From: Candidatus Woesearchaeota archaeon
GTDB lineage: Archaea > Nanobdellota > Nanobdellia > Woesearchaeales > JASKKU01
Direction: 5' to 3'
Length of the DNA stretch: 28,009 nt
Assembly (NCBI GenBank): GCA_011045925.1
Contig: DSBS01000046.1
Coordinates: 1 to 28,009 of the forward strand
The stretch's first letter is position 1; each line of letters starts with the position of its first letter. A model generated the notes under the pieces. That model did not search any database. It had not been told where the DNA came from and saw only the letters and a program-made list of their open reading frames with translations. Shown one piece after another: positions 15,153-23,283 of the stretch. Both the position numbers and the translations under genes were made by a program.

Positions 15153-16172
15153 CTAAGCCATGTTTCTCATAAATTTTATTGTGCTGATAGTCAGGCCTAG
15201 AATGATTGGGCCTATGAATATTCCGACAAAGCCAAAAGTAAAAAGCCCGCCAATAACCCCTACAAAGATAACCATTGGGTGAATGCGTGTCTTAGAGCTC
15301 ACAAAATAAGCCCTTACAAAGTGGTCTATATTTGCAACCACCAGCGCCCCCCACAGAAGTATAAAGATTCCGTAGAAGATCATGCTGTTGGATTCTGTCA
15401 GAACCCCGTTAGCTATCTTTATTAAAGAAAGAGGCAGCCAGATAAGACCAGTGCCAAACACAGGCACAAGTGAGCAGATAGCCATTAAAGTTCCCCAAAT
15501 CAAAGGGGAAGAACCGGGAATGCCAAAGATAAGTGCGCCTATAAAAATGCCTATTCCTCCTGAAAACCCCTGGACAAGCCCCACCAGGATCTGCCCATAA
15601 ACTATGCCGTATGTTGTCTTTACTGTTTCTTTCACCAGGAAGTTGGCATGTGTATCCTTGATAATCTTCAGGTCAAGAACCTTTTTCGTTGCAGATACCC
15701 CATCAGAAAGAAGGAAAAAGGTAACCCCGAGGATTACAACATAACGGAGAAGGATTCCTGGAAGAGCAAGGAAAAACTGGCTGGCCTTGGAGAAAATCAA
15801 AGCCTTAATGTTTTCAAGCTCATAAAAGATTGTTTCAGAAAAAGGAAGCTGCTCAACAAATGTAATTATAGGGTTTATTTCTGCATCTTTAAAAGAATTG
15901 AAGAATGAGAAAAGCTCAAATGTCATCGCCCTGGTAATAAGGTATATAGGAAATAATGTAAGCGCAACGATAATGGCTATAATTATAAGAGAAGAAATCC
16001 ATTTTATCTTAATCTTGCTTTGGATTTTGCTGTATAAGGGATAGAAGATAATTGTAAGCACAACTGCAAACAAAAGCTCCTTGTAAAGAGGCCATAGCAC
16101 AAAAAGGCTAAGCACCAGGAGGCCGGCAAGAAGCAAAAACTCACTGGCCTTCTCATAATTAATTTTCTTCAT
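15153..16172 (-). CDS. AI-2E family (UPF0118/PerM) membrane permease
   Basis: 339 residues with about eight hydrophobic segments: a pair near 12-58, one at about 61-82, a soluble-looking middle (90-140), then a cluster from 140 onward. Family features are the LPGILLRYVVILGVTFFLLSDG helix, YGQILVGLVQGFSGGIGIFIGALIFGIPG and the C-terminal GGLFTFGFVGIFIGPIILGL. Members are transporters of mostly unknown substrate; the AI-2E name comes from one bacterial exporter and should not be read as quorum sensing here. A TATA box (16194-16204) suggests a leaderless start at 16172. AMP phosphorylase follows after 22 bases. Confidence 0.9.
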   Translation of the reverse strand: MKKINYEKASEFLLLAGLLVLSLFVLWPLYKELLFAVVLTIIFYPLYSKIQSKIKIKWISSLIIIAIIVALTLFPIYLITRAMTFELFSFFNSFKDAEINPIITFVEQLPFSETIFYELENIKALIFSKASQFFLALPGILLRYVVILGVTFFLLSDGVSATKKVLDLKIIKDTHANFLVKETVKTTYGIVYGQILVGLVQGFSGGIGIFIGALIFGIPGSSPLIWGTLMAICSLVPVFGTGLIWLPLSLIKIANGVLTESNSMIFYGIFILLWGALVVANIDHFVRAYFVSSKTRIHPMVIFVGVIGGLFTFGFVGIFIGPIILGLTISTIKFMRNMA

Positions 16173-16193
16173 AAAAACACCTTAACCGCCGGA

Positions 16194-16204
16194 CTTTATA
16201 AAAC
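16194..16204 (-). promoter_or_regulatory. TATA box of AI-2E/AMP phosphorylase operon
   Basis: Minus-strand GTTTTATAAAG, centred about 27 bases before the ATG at 16172. Confidence 0.55.
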
Positions 16205-16249
16205 TTTTCAGCAAAGGGAAATCAATTGCACCTTTTAAGAATCACAAAA

Positions 16250-16265
16250 TTATTTAAATATAAAG
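16250..16265 (+). promoter_or_regulatory. TATA box of beta-helix protein gene
   Basis: TTATTTAAATATAAAG, centred near 16257, about 25 bases before the ATG at 16281. It leaves only 13 bases to the earlier ATG at 16269, favouring the later start. Confidence 0.5.
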
Positions 16266-16280
16266 CTTATGAAAGATAAA

Positions 16281-17639
16281 ATGCACGCAAAAAAACGGGT
16301 AATTGCAAGAAAACAGGCTGTTTTTTCTTTTCTGCTCTCTTTTCTGCTCTTTACTTTTTTGTTCTCAGGGATAGGGCTTGCCTCACAGGGCAGGTGGATT
16401 ACACGATGCGTGGAAATAAATGAGTCTGGAAATTACATTATTAAGAACAATATTTTCGCAAAGCCCCAGGAGAAAGCCTGCATAAGCATTACAGCCAGCA
16501 ATGTAGTTATTGATGGCGCCTATAAAAAGCTTAATGGATATGATGAGTTCGGCTCTAAGACCATATTCATCTTGGGGAACTCAACTGACAAAATTAAAAA
16601 TATCACAATCAAGAACATCAACTTTAAGGGAGATTACACAGGGGTTTATGTTTTGGAAGCAGAGGATGTAATTCTGAATGCACTTGCATTTCAGGACAGC
16701 AGAATCGGCGTTCAGGTTGTAAACTCTTCTGAAGTCAGCATCTCTAAAAGCAGTTTTGATACAGAGCAGAATGCTATATACGGGCAATCCAGCAGAAATA
16801 TCACCATTTCAGGCTGCTCGGTAAGCTCAAACAAAGGAAACGGCATAAGGATTAATGCCTCTGAGGATGTTGCAATTGTCTTCAGCTTCATGAGGAGGGT
16901 TGCAGGGATATCGATTGAGCTTGAGAACAGCTTTGGCATTTTGATTTCCAGAAATCATTTTGAGGTGAATATAAGAGGCATTGAGGCCAGAAATTGCAGT
17001 GAGCTTAATATTGAAAGCAACAAATTCATTAATAACCTCGAACATGGGGTTTCTACTTTCTCTTCTGGTGGGATTCGTGTCTCAGGCAACAGCTTTTTGG
17101 GAAATGCCGTGGGTGTTTTCTCGTTAGACGGCTCATCAATTAACTTATCACAGAATACCTTTGAGATGAATAACTTTGCAGCTATTATCAGAAACTTTAG
17201 CAGTGTTTACAGCAGTGAAAAATCGCTTAAAAACAACACCAATGCTTTTGTGATTCATAATGTAAAAGGCTTTGAAGGCCATTATTTCAGTTATAACAGC
17301 AGTTTTCGGGACTTCTTTTTCAGCAGCAGCAAGGGAAAGATTGCAGGGACATTTGAAAGCTTCAAAAACATCTCAATCGCAAAAGAAAGGTCCGATATAA
17401 TCTTTGTTGTTGACAACAACGGCAACATTACAATAGAAACAAACCTGGACTTTACTATCGAAGAAGAGGAAGAAGAGCCGGTGGAGGTTTCAGGTGTAGA
17501 GCAGCGGAGAAGAGAGCTGATTGGCCTGATTACGCCGAGAAACCTTCTCATGATGGGGGTTTCTGTTGTTTTGCTTTACCTTATTTCATCTGAGCTGGCC
17601 AGAAAGAAAAGAAAGAGAAGAAGAAAGAAAAAAGAGTAA
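16281..17639 (+). CDS. surface right-handed beta-helix (PbH1/NosD-like) protein with two membrane segments
   Basis: 452 residues from the ATG at 16281 (an in-frame ATG at 16269 is also possible). A basic N-terminus precedes a hydrophobic segment at about 12-34 ending FSGIGLASQG, likely a signal peptide. The body (about 50-330) is a run of parallel beta-helix rungs of about 22-24 residues, such as NITIKNINFKGDYTGVYV, NITISGCSVSSNKGNGI, LNIESNKFINNLEHGV and INLSQNTFEMNNFAAI. About a dozen N-x-S/T sequons are present. A Glu-rich stretch (EEEEEEPVEV) leads to a C-terminal helix LLMMGVSVVLLYLIS and a strongly basic tail, a membrane anchor. No catalytic residues can be assigned. It converges with the DUF2304 gene 13 bases away. 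Confidence 0.85.
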   Translation: MHAKKRVIARKQAVFSFLLSFLLFTFLFSGIGLASQGRWITRCVEINESGNYIIKNNIFAKPQEKACISITASNVVIDGAYKKLNGYDEFGSKTIFILGNSTDKIKNITIKNINFKGDYTGVYVLEAEDVILNALAFQDSRIGVQVVNSSEVSISKSSFDTEQNAIYGQSSRNITISGCSVSSNKGNGIRINASEDVAIVFSFMRRVAGISIELENSFGILISRNHFEVNIRGIEARNCSELNIESNKFINNLEHGVSTFSSGGIRVSGNSFLGNAVGVFSLDGSSINLSQNTFEMNNFAAIIRNFSSVYSSEKSLKNNTNAFVIHNVKGFEGHYFSYNSSFRDFFFSSSKGKIAGTFESFKNISIAKERSDIIFVVDNNGNITIETNLDFTIEEEEEEPVEVSGVEQRRRELIGLITPRNLLMMGVSVVLLYLISSELARKKRKRRRKKKE

Positions 17640-17652
17640 GCTATAAGCAAAA

Positions 17653-18030
17653 TCATTTCTTCTGGCGGCTTTTTGATTTTTCTTCTTTGCCTGGCTTTTT
17701 TCTCTCAGGATTAGATATTGCCAGGTTCTCTACAAGCTTGGACAGCTTGCTCTCAACCTGCTCTGTCTTAACAGACTGCCTTATCAGCAGGTAGAACAAA
17801 ACAATCACAGAAAAGTAAAGAAGAAAATCTGAGCCCCTCTGGATTCCGAGGACAGAGGCCGCTGCAAAAGAGAGCTGGGGAAAAACCCCTATTATAATCA
17901 TAACCAGCCCGCCTGCCGAAAACAAAAGAAAGTTTTCTTTGCTTAGCTTATTCCAGGAAAAATTAAGCCTGGAAAAAACAATAACAAAGACCCCAATCAA
18001 TACAAGAACAATATTAAAGAGCGCCGCCAT
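17653..18030 (-). CDS. DUF2304 membrane protein
   Basis: 125 residues with three hydrophobic segments (about 3-20, 34-57, 67-84). The GIQRGSDFLLYFSVIVLFYLLI region is the DUF2304 hallmark. A coiled-coil-like stretch (QVESKLSKLVENLAI) and a basic Lys/Glu tail follow. DUF2304 proteins are nearly always encoded beside a GT2 glycosyltransferase, as here (6 bases after it), and are thought to be the membrane partner of the soluble transferase. Last gene of the gyrB-kae1 operon. The exact function is not established. Confidence 0.88.
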   Translation of the reverse strand: MAALFNIVLVLIGVFVIVFSRLNFSWNKLSKENFLLFSAGGLVMIIIGVFPQLSFAAASVLGIQRGSDFLLYFSVIVLFYLLIRQSVKTEQVESKLSKLVENLAISNPERKKPGKEEKSKSRQKK

Positions 18031-18036
18031 TTTTTA

Positions 18037-18726
18037 TCACCCGAAAATCTTTTTATTGACCATTTTTGCAAAGATTCTTAACGCATTTGAGGTTTTCTGC
18101 CCTTTCATAACGCTTTCTTCTGAGTAGGTTATTGTAACAGGGACTTCAACAAACTTTATCTTTTTTTTATGAATTTCATCAAGTATTTCTGATGCATGTG
18201 TCATATCGTTCATCTTTATATCTATTCTTGATGCTGCTCTCCTTGATAAGGCCCTAAAGCCATTATGCGTATCTGTAACCCTTATCCTTGAAACCAGCCT
18301 TGTGAAAATAACCCCTGCCTTAAGAAAAAACTTCCTTGAGGAAGGGATATTAACTGCAGAGCCTTTCTTAATGAACCTAGACCCAAGAACAGCATCTGCC
18401 TTCCTATCTATAATTGGCGTAACAAGCCTGCTAATCTCAGAAGCCTGGTGCTGACCATCTCCGTCAAATGTAACAATTATATCAGCCCCTGCCTTTAAGG
18501 CATAATGAATGCCTGTCCGCAGTGCAGCACCCTGCCCAAGGTTTACTGGGTGAGAAAGCACAACTGCACCAGAAGAGAGAGCAAGCTCTCTTGTCCTGTC
18601 CCTGGAGCCATCATTAACCACTATAACATTTCTGTACCCAAAGTTCTGAAGGCCAGATATTGCTTTTAAGATTCTCTTCTCCTCATTGTAAGCAGCAACT
18701 ACTATGAAAATATCCGGGCTTTTCAT
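18037..18726 (-). CDS. GT2 glycosyltransferase, dolichyl-phosphate sugar synthase-like
   Basis: 229 residues, the size of a soluble DPM1-type GT2 without membrane helices. VVAAYNEEKRI (9-19) is the N-terminal nucleotide-sugar strand, VNDGSRDRT (37-45) follows, and the metal-binding DGDGQHQ (88-94) and GSRFIKKGS are intact. RVTDTHNGFRALSR is the acceptor-side motif of this subfamily. It likely charges a polyprenyl-phosphate with a sugar for protein glycosylation or envelope glycans. The ATG overlaps the stop of the 53-aa zinc protein by four bases; DUF2304 follows. It is a plausible supplier for glycosylation of the sequon-rich proteins in this window, but no oligosaccharyltransferase is encoded here. 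Confidence 0.9.
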   Translation of the reverse strand: MKSPDIFIVVAAYNEEKRILKAISGLQNFGYRNVIVVNDGSRDRTRELALSSGAVVLSHPVNLGQGAALRTGIHYALKAGADIIVTFDGDGQHQASEISRLVTPIIDRKADAVLGSRFIKKGSAVNIPSSRKFFLKAGVIFTRLVSRIRVTDTHNGFRALSRRAASRIDIKMNDMTHASEILDEIHKKKIKFVEVPVTITYSEESVMKGQKTSNALRIFAKMVNKKIFG

Positions 18727-18884
18727 TTGGCTTCACTCAGTATCTTTTCCCTGTCGTTTCCAAGCTTTTTCTGGCAGCTGGAGCAGACCACAACAACCTT
18801 TCCGCTTTTGTCTTTAATATAAGTGCCAAGTATTTTATTAAGGAATATTGTCCTGATTTTTTCACCGCAAATTTTGCATTTCAT
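18723..18884 (-). CDS. 53-aa putative zinc-binding protein between kae1 and GT2
   Basis: A gene of 53 codons, easily missed because of its size. It begins MKCKICGEKIRTIFLNKIL, continues GTYIKDKSGKVVVVCSSC and ends QKKLGNDREKILSEAK. The CxxC pair at residues 3-6 and the second CxxC at about 35-38 form a four-Cys zinc-ribbon pattern. Its ATG (18884-18882) overlaps the kae1 stop as ATGA, and its TGA (18725-18723) overlaps the GT2 ATG the same way, which strongly argues for a real, coupled gene. The function is unknown. It could act with Kae1, with the GT2, or be a general RNA-binding zinc ribbon. Confidence 0.82.
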   Translation of the reverse strand: MKCKICGEKIRTIFLNKILGTYIKDKSGKVVVVCSSCQKKLGNDREKILSEAK

Positions 18885-19852
18885 GGCTGCACCTCGTCTG
18901 TTCTCCAGTAAGGAAGGATTGATGTTTTATCAATCTTTTCAAAGTTTCGCTTTCTTGCCTCAAGAAGGCCAAGCCAGGCAATCATTGCTCCGTTATCTGC
19001 ATTGAACTGGTTTTCAAGAATAAAGCATTTTGCGCCTCTCTCAAAGCACATTGCTTTGGACATTTCCTGAAGACGCTTGTTGCAGGCAACGCCTCCGCCA
19101 AGAAGGAGCTCTTTCTTTCCTGTGTGAGCCATAGCTCTTTCGCTTGCCTCAAGCAGCATAGCAAAGGCGGTCTCCTGAAGAGAAAAGCAGAGGTCTTCAA
19201 CAGAATGCTCTTTAAGCATCTTTTTAAGCTGTGTCAAAATGCCGCCAAAGGAAAAATCCATTCCCTTTACTACATAAGGTAGCTCTACATACTTGCCTGA
19301 GGATTTTTTTGCAAGCTTTTCTACCTCTGGGCCGCCTGGAAAACCAAGGCCGGCCTCCCTTGCAAAGGCATCAATAAAGTTTCCAACGCCTATATCAAGC
19401 GTTTCCCCAAAGATTCTGTATCTTGCTTCCTCAAAAGCTATTATCTGAGTATTAGCCCCTGAAACATACAAAAAAACCGGGTCTTTGCAGGGTGTAAGCG
19501 CCCTTCCTATCTCAAGATGTGCAATGCAGTGGTTTACGCCCACTATTGGCTTTTTAAGAAGAAGCGATAAAGACCTTGCAAGTGCTGAGCCAATCCTGAG
19601 AGTGTGCCCTATTCCAGGCCCTTTTGAATATGCAATAACATCAACATCTGCCAAGCTAATGCCTGCATCATTAACTGCATCAGAAAGTACACCTTCAAAG
19701 CTTTCAAGGTGGTGCTCTGAGACCTTTGCAGGAATCATTCCACCATGCTTAGTTGCATAAACACTCTTCCTGTTTGCAAGAATTCTTCCTTTTTGGTCAG
19801 CAATTCCCACGCCAAAGGTATGGGCCGTGCTCTCTATGCCCAGGGATATCAT
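18881..19852 (-). CDS. kae1: Kae1, tRNA N6-threonylcarbamoyladenosine synthase subunit
   Basis: 323 residues from the ATG at 19852, beginning MISLGIESTAHTFGVGI as archaeal Kae1 does; a start at 19888 would add 12 residues of non-family sequence overlapping gyrB. Family motifs: KHGGMIPAKVSEHH (about 35-48), SKGPGIGHTLRIG (76-88), the metal-binding NHCIAH (H108, H112), GGVACNKRLQEM and NADNGAMIAW. With Bud32, Cgi121 and Pcc1 (not in this window) it makes t6A37 in ANN-decoding tRNAs. GyrB ends 28 bases upstream. Unlike in many archaea there is no Bud32 fusion. Confidence 0.97.
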   Translation of the reverse strand: MISLGIESTAHTFGVGIADQKGRILANRKSVYATKHGGMIPAKVSEHHLESFEGVLSDAVNDAGISLADVDVIAYSKGPGIGHTLRIGSALARSLSLLLKKPIVGVNHCIAHLEIGRALTPCKDPVFLYVSGANTQIIAFEEARYRIFGETLDIGVGNFIDAFAREAGLGFPGGPEVEKLAKKSSGKYVELPYVVKGMDFSFGGILTQLKKMLKEHSVEDLCFSLQETAFAMLLEASERAMAHTGKKELLLGGGVACNKRLQEMSKAMCFERGAKCFILENQFNADNGAMIAWLGLLEARKRNFEKIDKTSILPYWRTDEVQP

Positions 19853-19880
19853 TTTTATTCCAATATTTAACCAAAATTGC

Positions 19881-21788
19881 TTAAACATCTATGTTTTTTG
19901 CAGTGAGCGCATTCTTAACTATAAATTCTCTCCTCAGTGAAACATCGTCTCCCATAAGAATGTTAAAAAGCCTGTCTGATTCAATTGCGTCTTCTATATT
20001 AACACTGCATAAAGTCCTGGTTTCAGGATTCATTGTTGTCTCCCAGAGCTGGCTCGGGTTCATTTCTCCGAGCCCTTTATACCTCTGAAGCTCATACTTG
20101 GCTCCTTGGTGTGCCTTTAGAAACTCTGACAATGCCTGCTCAGTATGAAGGTAGCTAATTTTACTGCCAAGCTTAATCTTAAAGAGAGGGGGCTGGGCTA
20201 TGTAGACATGCCCTGATTCTATAAGAACCTTCATATGCCTGTAAAAAAATGTCAACAGCAGGGTCCTTATGTGTGCACCATCTACATCTGCATCTGTCAT
20301 TATTATTATTTTATCGTAACGGAGCTTCTTTATATCAAAGCTGTCATCTATGTTTGTCCCCAGGGAAGTTATGATTGAAGCAATTTCCTTGTTCTGAAGG
20401 ATCTTATCCAGCCGTGATTTTTCTACATTAAGGATTTTTCCCCGCAGAGGCAACACCGCCTGGAACTCCCTGTCTCTTCCCTGCTTGGCTGAGCCGCCTG
20501 CTGAATCTCCCTCAACTATGAAAAGCTCAGTCGAAGTAGGGTTTTTTGATGAGCAGTCTGCAAGCTTGCCTGGAAGGGAAAAGCTGTCCAGGGCATTTTT
20601 TCTCCTTGCAAGCTCTTTTGCATTCCTTGCTGCAAGCCGGGTGTTGTAAGAAAAGATTATCTTCCCTGCAATCTCCTTTGCTTCACTTGGGTTTTTTAGC
20701 AGATAATCAAAAAGGGAGTCAAAAAGGATCTCGCTTACAATCCCCCTTACCTCTGTATTTCCCAGCTTGGCTTTGGTCTGGCCTTCGAACTGCGGCTCTG
20801 GCACTTTTACTGATATTATTGAAGTAAGCCCTTCCCTGCAGTCTTCATATGATATCTTGATGTCTTTGCCAAGGTTTTCATTTATAAACTTGCCCATGGC
20901 TTTTGTAAGGGCGAACCTAAAGCCCAGCTCGTGGGTCCCGCCTTCAATAGTATGGATTGTGTTAACATAAGAAAGAAGCGACTCATTGTAGCTTTTGGTG
21001 TACTGGATTGCAATCTCTACAATAACTCCCTCTTTCTCCCTGCTTACAAAAAAAGGCTCATGAATCGGCGTCTTTCCCTCATTAAAGTACTTTACAAAAC
21101 TCGCAACCCCTCCCTCAAAATGAAAAAATTCCTCTTCACCAGTCCTTTCATCCCTGACCAGGATTTTAACTCCGGGATTCAGGAAAGCCAGCTCTCTAGC
21201 TCTTGAAATAATCGTATCAAACTCAAAGTTTACTGTTTCAAAAATAGTCTCATCCGGAATAAATATGACAACTGTGCCTGTCTCATCAGTAGGAAGGCCT
21301 TTTTCAACAGGGGTTACAGGAAGGCCTTTTTCGTATTTCTGGGTCCAGGTTTTTCCATCTCTTCTAACCCTCACCTCAAGCTCTTTTGAAAGGGCATTAA
21401 CCACGGATAAGCCTACACCGTGAAGCCCGCCGCTTATTTTATAAAGGTCCTTGCTAAACTTTCCTCCTGCATGAAGCTTTGTAAGGACTAACTCTAAAGC
21501 CGGCTTATTGTATTTTGGGTGCAGCTCAACAGGGATCCCCCTTCCATTGTCAATTACAGTTACACCGCCGTCTTTCTGTATAAAAAGCTCAATAAAATCG
21601 CCATAGCCTGCCTGGATTTCATCTATTGAATTGTCAAGAAGCTCAAAAACAAGTTGATGCAGGCCTCTTGGCCCTGTGCTTCCTATATACATGCCTGGCC
21701 TTTTCCTTACTGGAGAAAGGCCTTCCAGGACAGTAATATGCTCAGCAGAGTAATTCGCAGGCTTTTTGCTGGTGTTTTCATCATTCAT
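19881..21788 (-). CDS. gyrB: DNA gyrase subunit B
   Basis: 635 residues from the ATG at 21788 (a GTG at 21797 would add three). Length and motifs match compact bacterial GyrB: ATPase residues FELLDNSIDE, NGRGIPVELHPK, GGLHGVGLSVVNALS; the QTKAKLGN transducer motif; TOPRIM EGDSAGGSAKQGRDR and MTDADVDGAHIRTLLL; and the gyrase-specific YKGLGEMNPSQLWETTM near the C-terminus. It gives the ATPase/TOPRIM half of the enzyme that introduces negative supercoils. GyrA is not adjacent, which is uncommon in bacteria. First gene of a five-gene operon. Bacterial ancestry by transfer is known for archaeal gyrases. Confidence 0.97.
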   Translation of the reverse strand: MNDENTSKKPANYSAEHITVLEGLSPVRKRPGMYIGSTGPRGLHQLVFELLDNSIDEIQAGYGDFIELFIQKDGGVTVIDNGRGIPVELHPKYNKPALELVLTKLHAGGKFSKDLYKISGGLHGVGLSVVNALSKELEVRVRRDGKTWTQKYEKGLPVTPVEKGLPTDETGTVVIFIPDETIFETVNFEFDTIISRARELAFLNPGVKILVRDERTGEEEFFHFEGGVASFVKYFNEGKTPIHEPFFVSREKEGVIVEIAIQYTKSYNESLLSYVNTIHTIEGGTHELGFRFALTKAMGKFINENLGKDIKISYEDCREGLTSIISVKVPEPQFEGQTKAKLGNTEVRGIVSEILFDSLFDYLLKNPSEAKEIAGKIIFSYNTRLAARNAKELARRKNALDSFSLPGKLADCSSKNPTSTELFIVEGDSAGGSAKQGRDREFQAVLPLRGKILNVEKSRLDKILQNKEIASIITSLGTNIDDSFDIKKLRYDKIIIMTDADVDGAHIRTLLLTFFYRHMKVLIESGHVYIAQPPLFKIKLGSKISYLHTEQALSEFLKAHQGAKYELQRYKGLGEMNPSQLWETTMNPETRTLCSVNIEDAIESDRLFNILMGDDVSLRREFIVKNALTAKNIDV

Positions 21789-21839
21789 TTTGCTCACTTT
21801 TTCCCTTGATAAAAAGAGGTTTTCTCCTATAAAAAAAGA

Positions 21840-21930
21840 AAACAGACTTAGTTTAAAAAGATTGTGAAAACCAGGGTGAAAAAAAGAAAAAATATCAGGA
21901 ATTAAAAGAAAAAAGCAGAAAGAAATAAGG
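21840..21930 (-). terminator. T-rich intergenic stretch after the pilin-like gene
   Basis: On the minus strand this holds several T-runs of six to seven bases, which fits termination of the pilin-like gene. A TATA-like CTTTTTATC for gyrB lies slightly downstream, at about 21808-21816. No gene is seen in this gap. Confidence 0.4.
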
Positions 21931-21956
21931 CTAAAAAAGAACCTTATATTATAAGA

Positions 21957-23261
21957 TCAATTTATTATAAGGTCAATTATTTCTATGACTGTTTCCTTTC
22001 CAAAAGCATCCTTAAAGGTAAATTTAAAAGGCATTTCCCAGTAATTGCAGTCTGAATTATCTATATTGTCAGCGTATGTAAGATGATGCGAGTCTGGGTC
22101 TGTTGCATTTATTATCCCTGTCTTATAGAAAAGTGTGCGCACGTGTTTCCTTAAAGAATCATCATCACAAGCGGGAAGATTATAAAAAAAATCAAATGCT
22201 TCCCTTATTTCCTGAATCGAGGAGTGTTCGTAAACGGATATATTGACAACCCCATAAGCAACTGTTCCATCAGACAAAGTGACTTTTGGCAGTGCATGGG
22301 GGATTGGGGCCCGGTTTCTCCTGGCAACCTGAAAGACATACTCTTCTCCTCTTACAAAATTGTTTGAGTCCTCTACAGAAATAATGTCTGCTCCTGGGTG
22401 ATTGCTAGGGTCTGGGTTTCTTATTACCCTAACAGTCATCCCTTCTATCCCTTCTGAAGATGAGCCTGGCTCAAAGTCAGCAAAGCTTGCATCCAGGAAA
22501 AGCTGCTGATCAAGGAAATCCAGGACATCATAAAGCCTGAGTCTGATAAAAGACTCAAAGTCGCTAAGGATTTTTGTTTCACCTGTTCCTTTTCTCCTGA
22601 GGGTTATCTCATAGTCAAGCCTGGCAAGCATCCCGGTTTCAGAAAGAAAAACACCTGCCCAAGGCTCTGAAACAGAAAGCACTTCAAAGTCTTCAGAAAC
22701 TAAATCAGAAGTTAAGCGAGGCAGGCACTGTATAACCCCATATTGCCCATTAAGGTAGTGCTGAATATTCTGGACAGTCCGGTTTGCCCTAAGATTGCGC
22801 AAAGGAGGCCGGTATTCCAGCTTAGTGTTAAACAGGTAATGCTTTTGACAGCTGGCTGGGGGAGACTCATAAATGTGGTTAAAAGGCTGGGTAGACGAAC
22901 CATATGGGTTCGGGCAGTCAAAGGGAAAGCTCTCATTATAATAAACCTCTTCACTTAAAGCAAAAGGAACCCTAAAGTCTCCAGAACTCAAAAAGCTTTC
23001 GGACAAGAAAAATTCCCGCCCTCCTTCACTTTCTGAAATAAAACCGCCCTGCATCCCTGCTTTGTAGATTGCATACTCAAACTTGTCCTCAAGGCAATTC
23101 AAGATTTCATCCCTGACCGGCTCAAATGAGCCGATATCAACCTCAAAGCCCTGCCGCTCAGAATTAATGACAAGAATAATCACAATAAACACAACCATTA
23201 CAACAAGCATAGAAAGAATCAGTATTACTGAAAGCTGGGATTTATTCCGGGCGGCTAGCAT
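21957..23261 (-). CDS. pilin-like N-terminus membrane protein of DPANN type
   Basis: 434 residues. A short basic N-terminus (MLAARNKSQLS) precedes one long hydrophobic helix (about 10-32), resembling a type IV pilin/class III signal sequence. The region FEPVRDEILNCLEDKFEYAIYKAGMQGGFI (about 46-75) matches a pattern I associate with a family common in Woesearchaeota and relatives ('V...CLE......G.QGGYI'). The remainder is a predicted extracytoplasmic domain with several Cys and few sequons. Its role is unknown; pilus-like assembly or surface binding are guesses. It is monocistronic with promoter element 23284-23303 shared with the divergent metallophosphoesterase. Confidence 0.75.
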   Translation of the reverse strand: MLAARNKSQLSVILILSMLVVMVVFIVIILVINSERQGFEVDIGSFEPVRDEILNCLEDKFEYAIYKAGMQGGFISESEGGREFFLSESFLSSGDFRVPFALSEEVYYNESFPFDCPNPYGSSTQPFNHIYESPPASCQKHYLFNTKLEYRPPLRNLRANRTVQNIQHYLNGQYGVIQCLPRLTSDLVSEDFEVLSVSEPWAGVFLSETGMLARLDYEITLRRKGTGETKILSDFESFIRLRLYDVLDFLDQQLFLDASFADFEPGSSSEGIEGMTVRVIRNPDPSNHPGADIISVEDSNNFVRGEEYVFQVARRNRAPIPHALPKVTLSDGTVAYGVVNISVYEHSSIQEIREAFDFFYNLPACDDDSLRKHVRTLFYKTGIINATDPDSHHLTYADNIDNSDCNYWEMPFKFTFKDAFGKETVIEIIDLIIN

Positions 23262-23283
23262 AAAAAGGCTTTTTTCATTAACT

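Noticed and set aside
15153..16172. Quorum-sensing role from the AI-2E family name
   Set aside because: The family is broad and named after one bacterial member; no LuxS-like gene or signal is visible.
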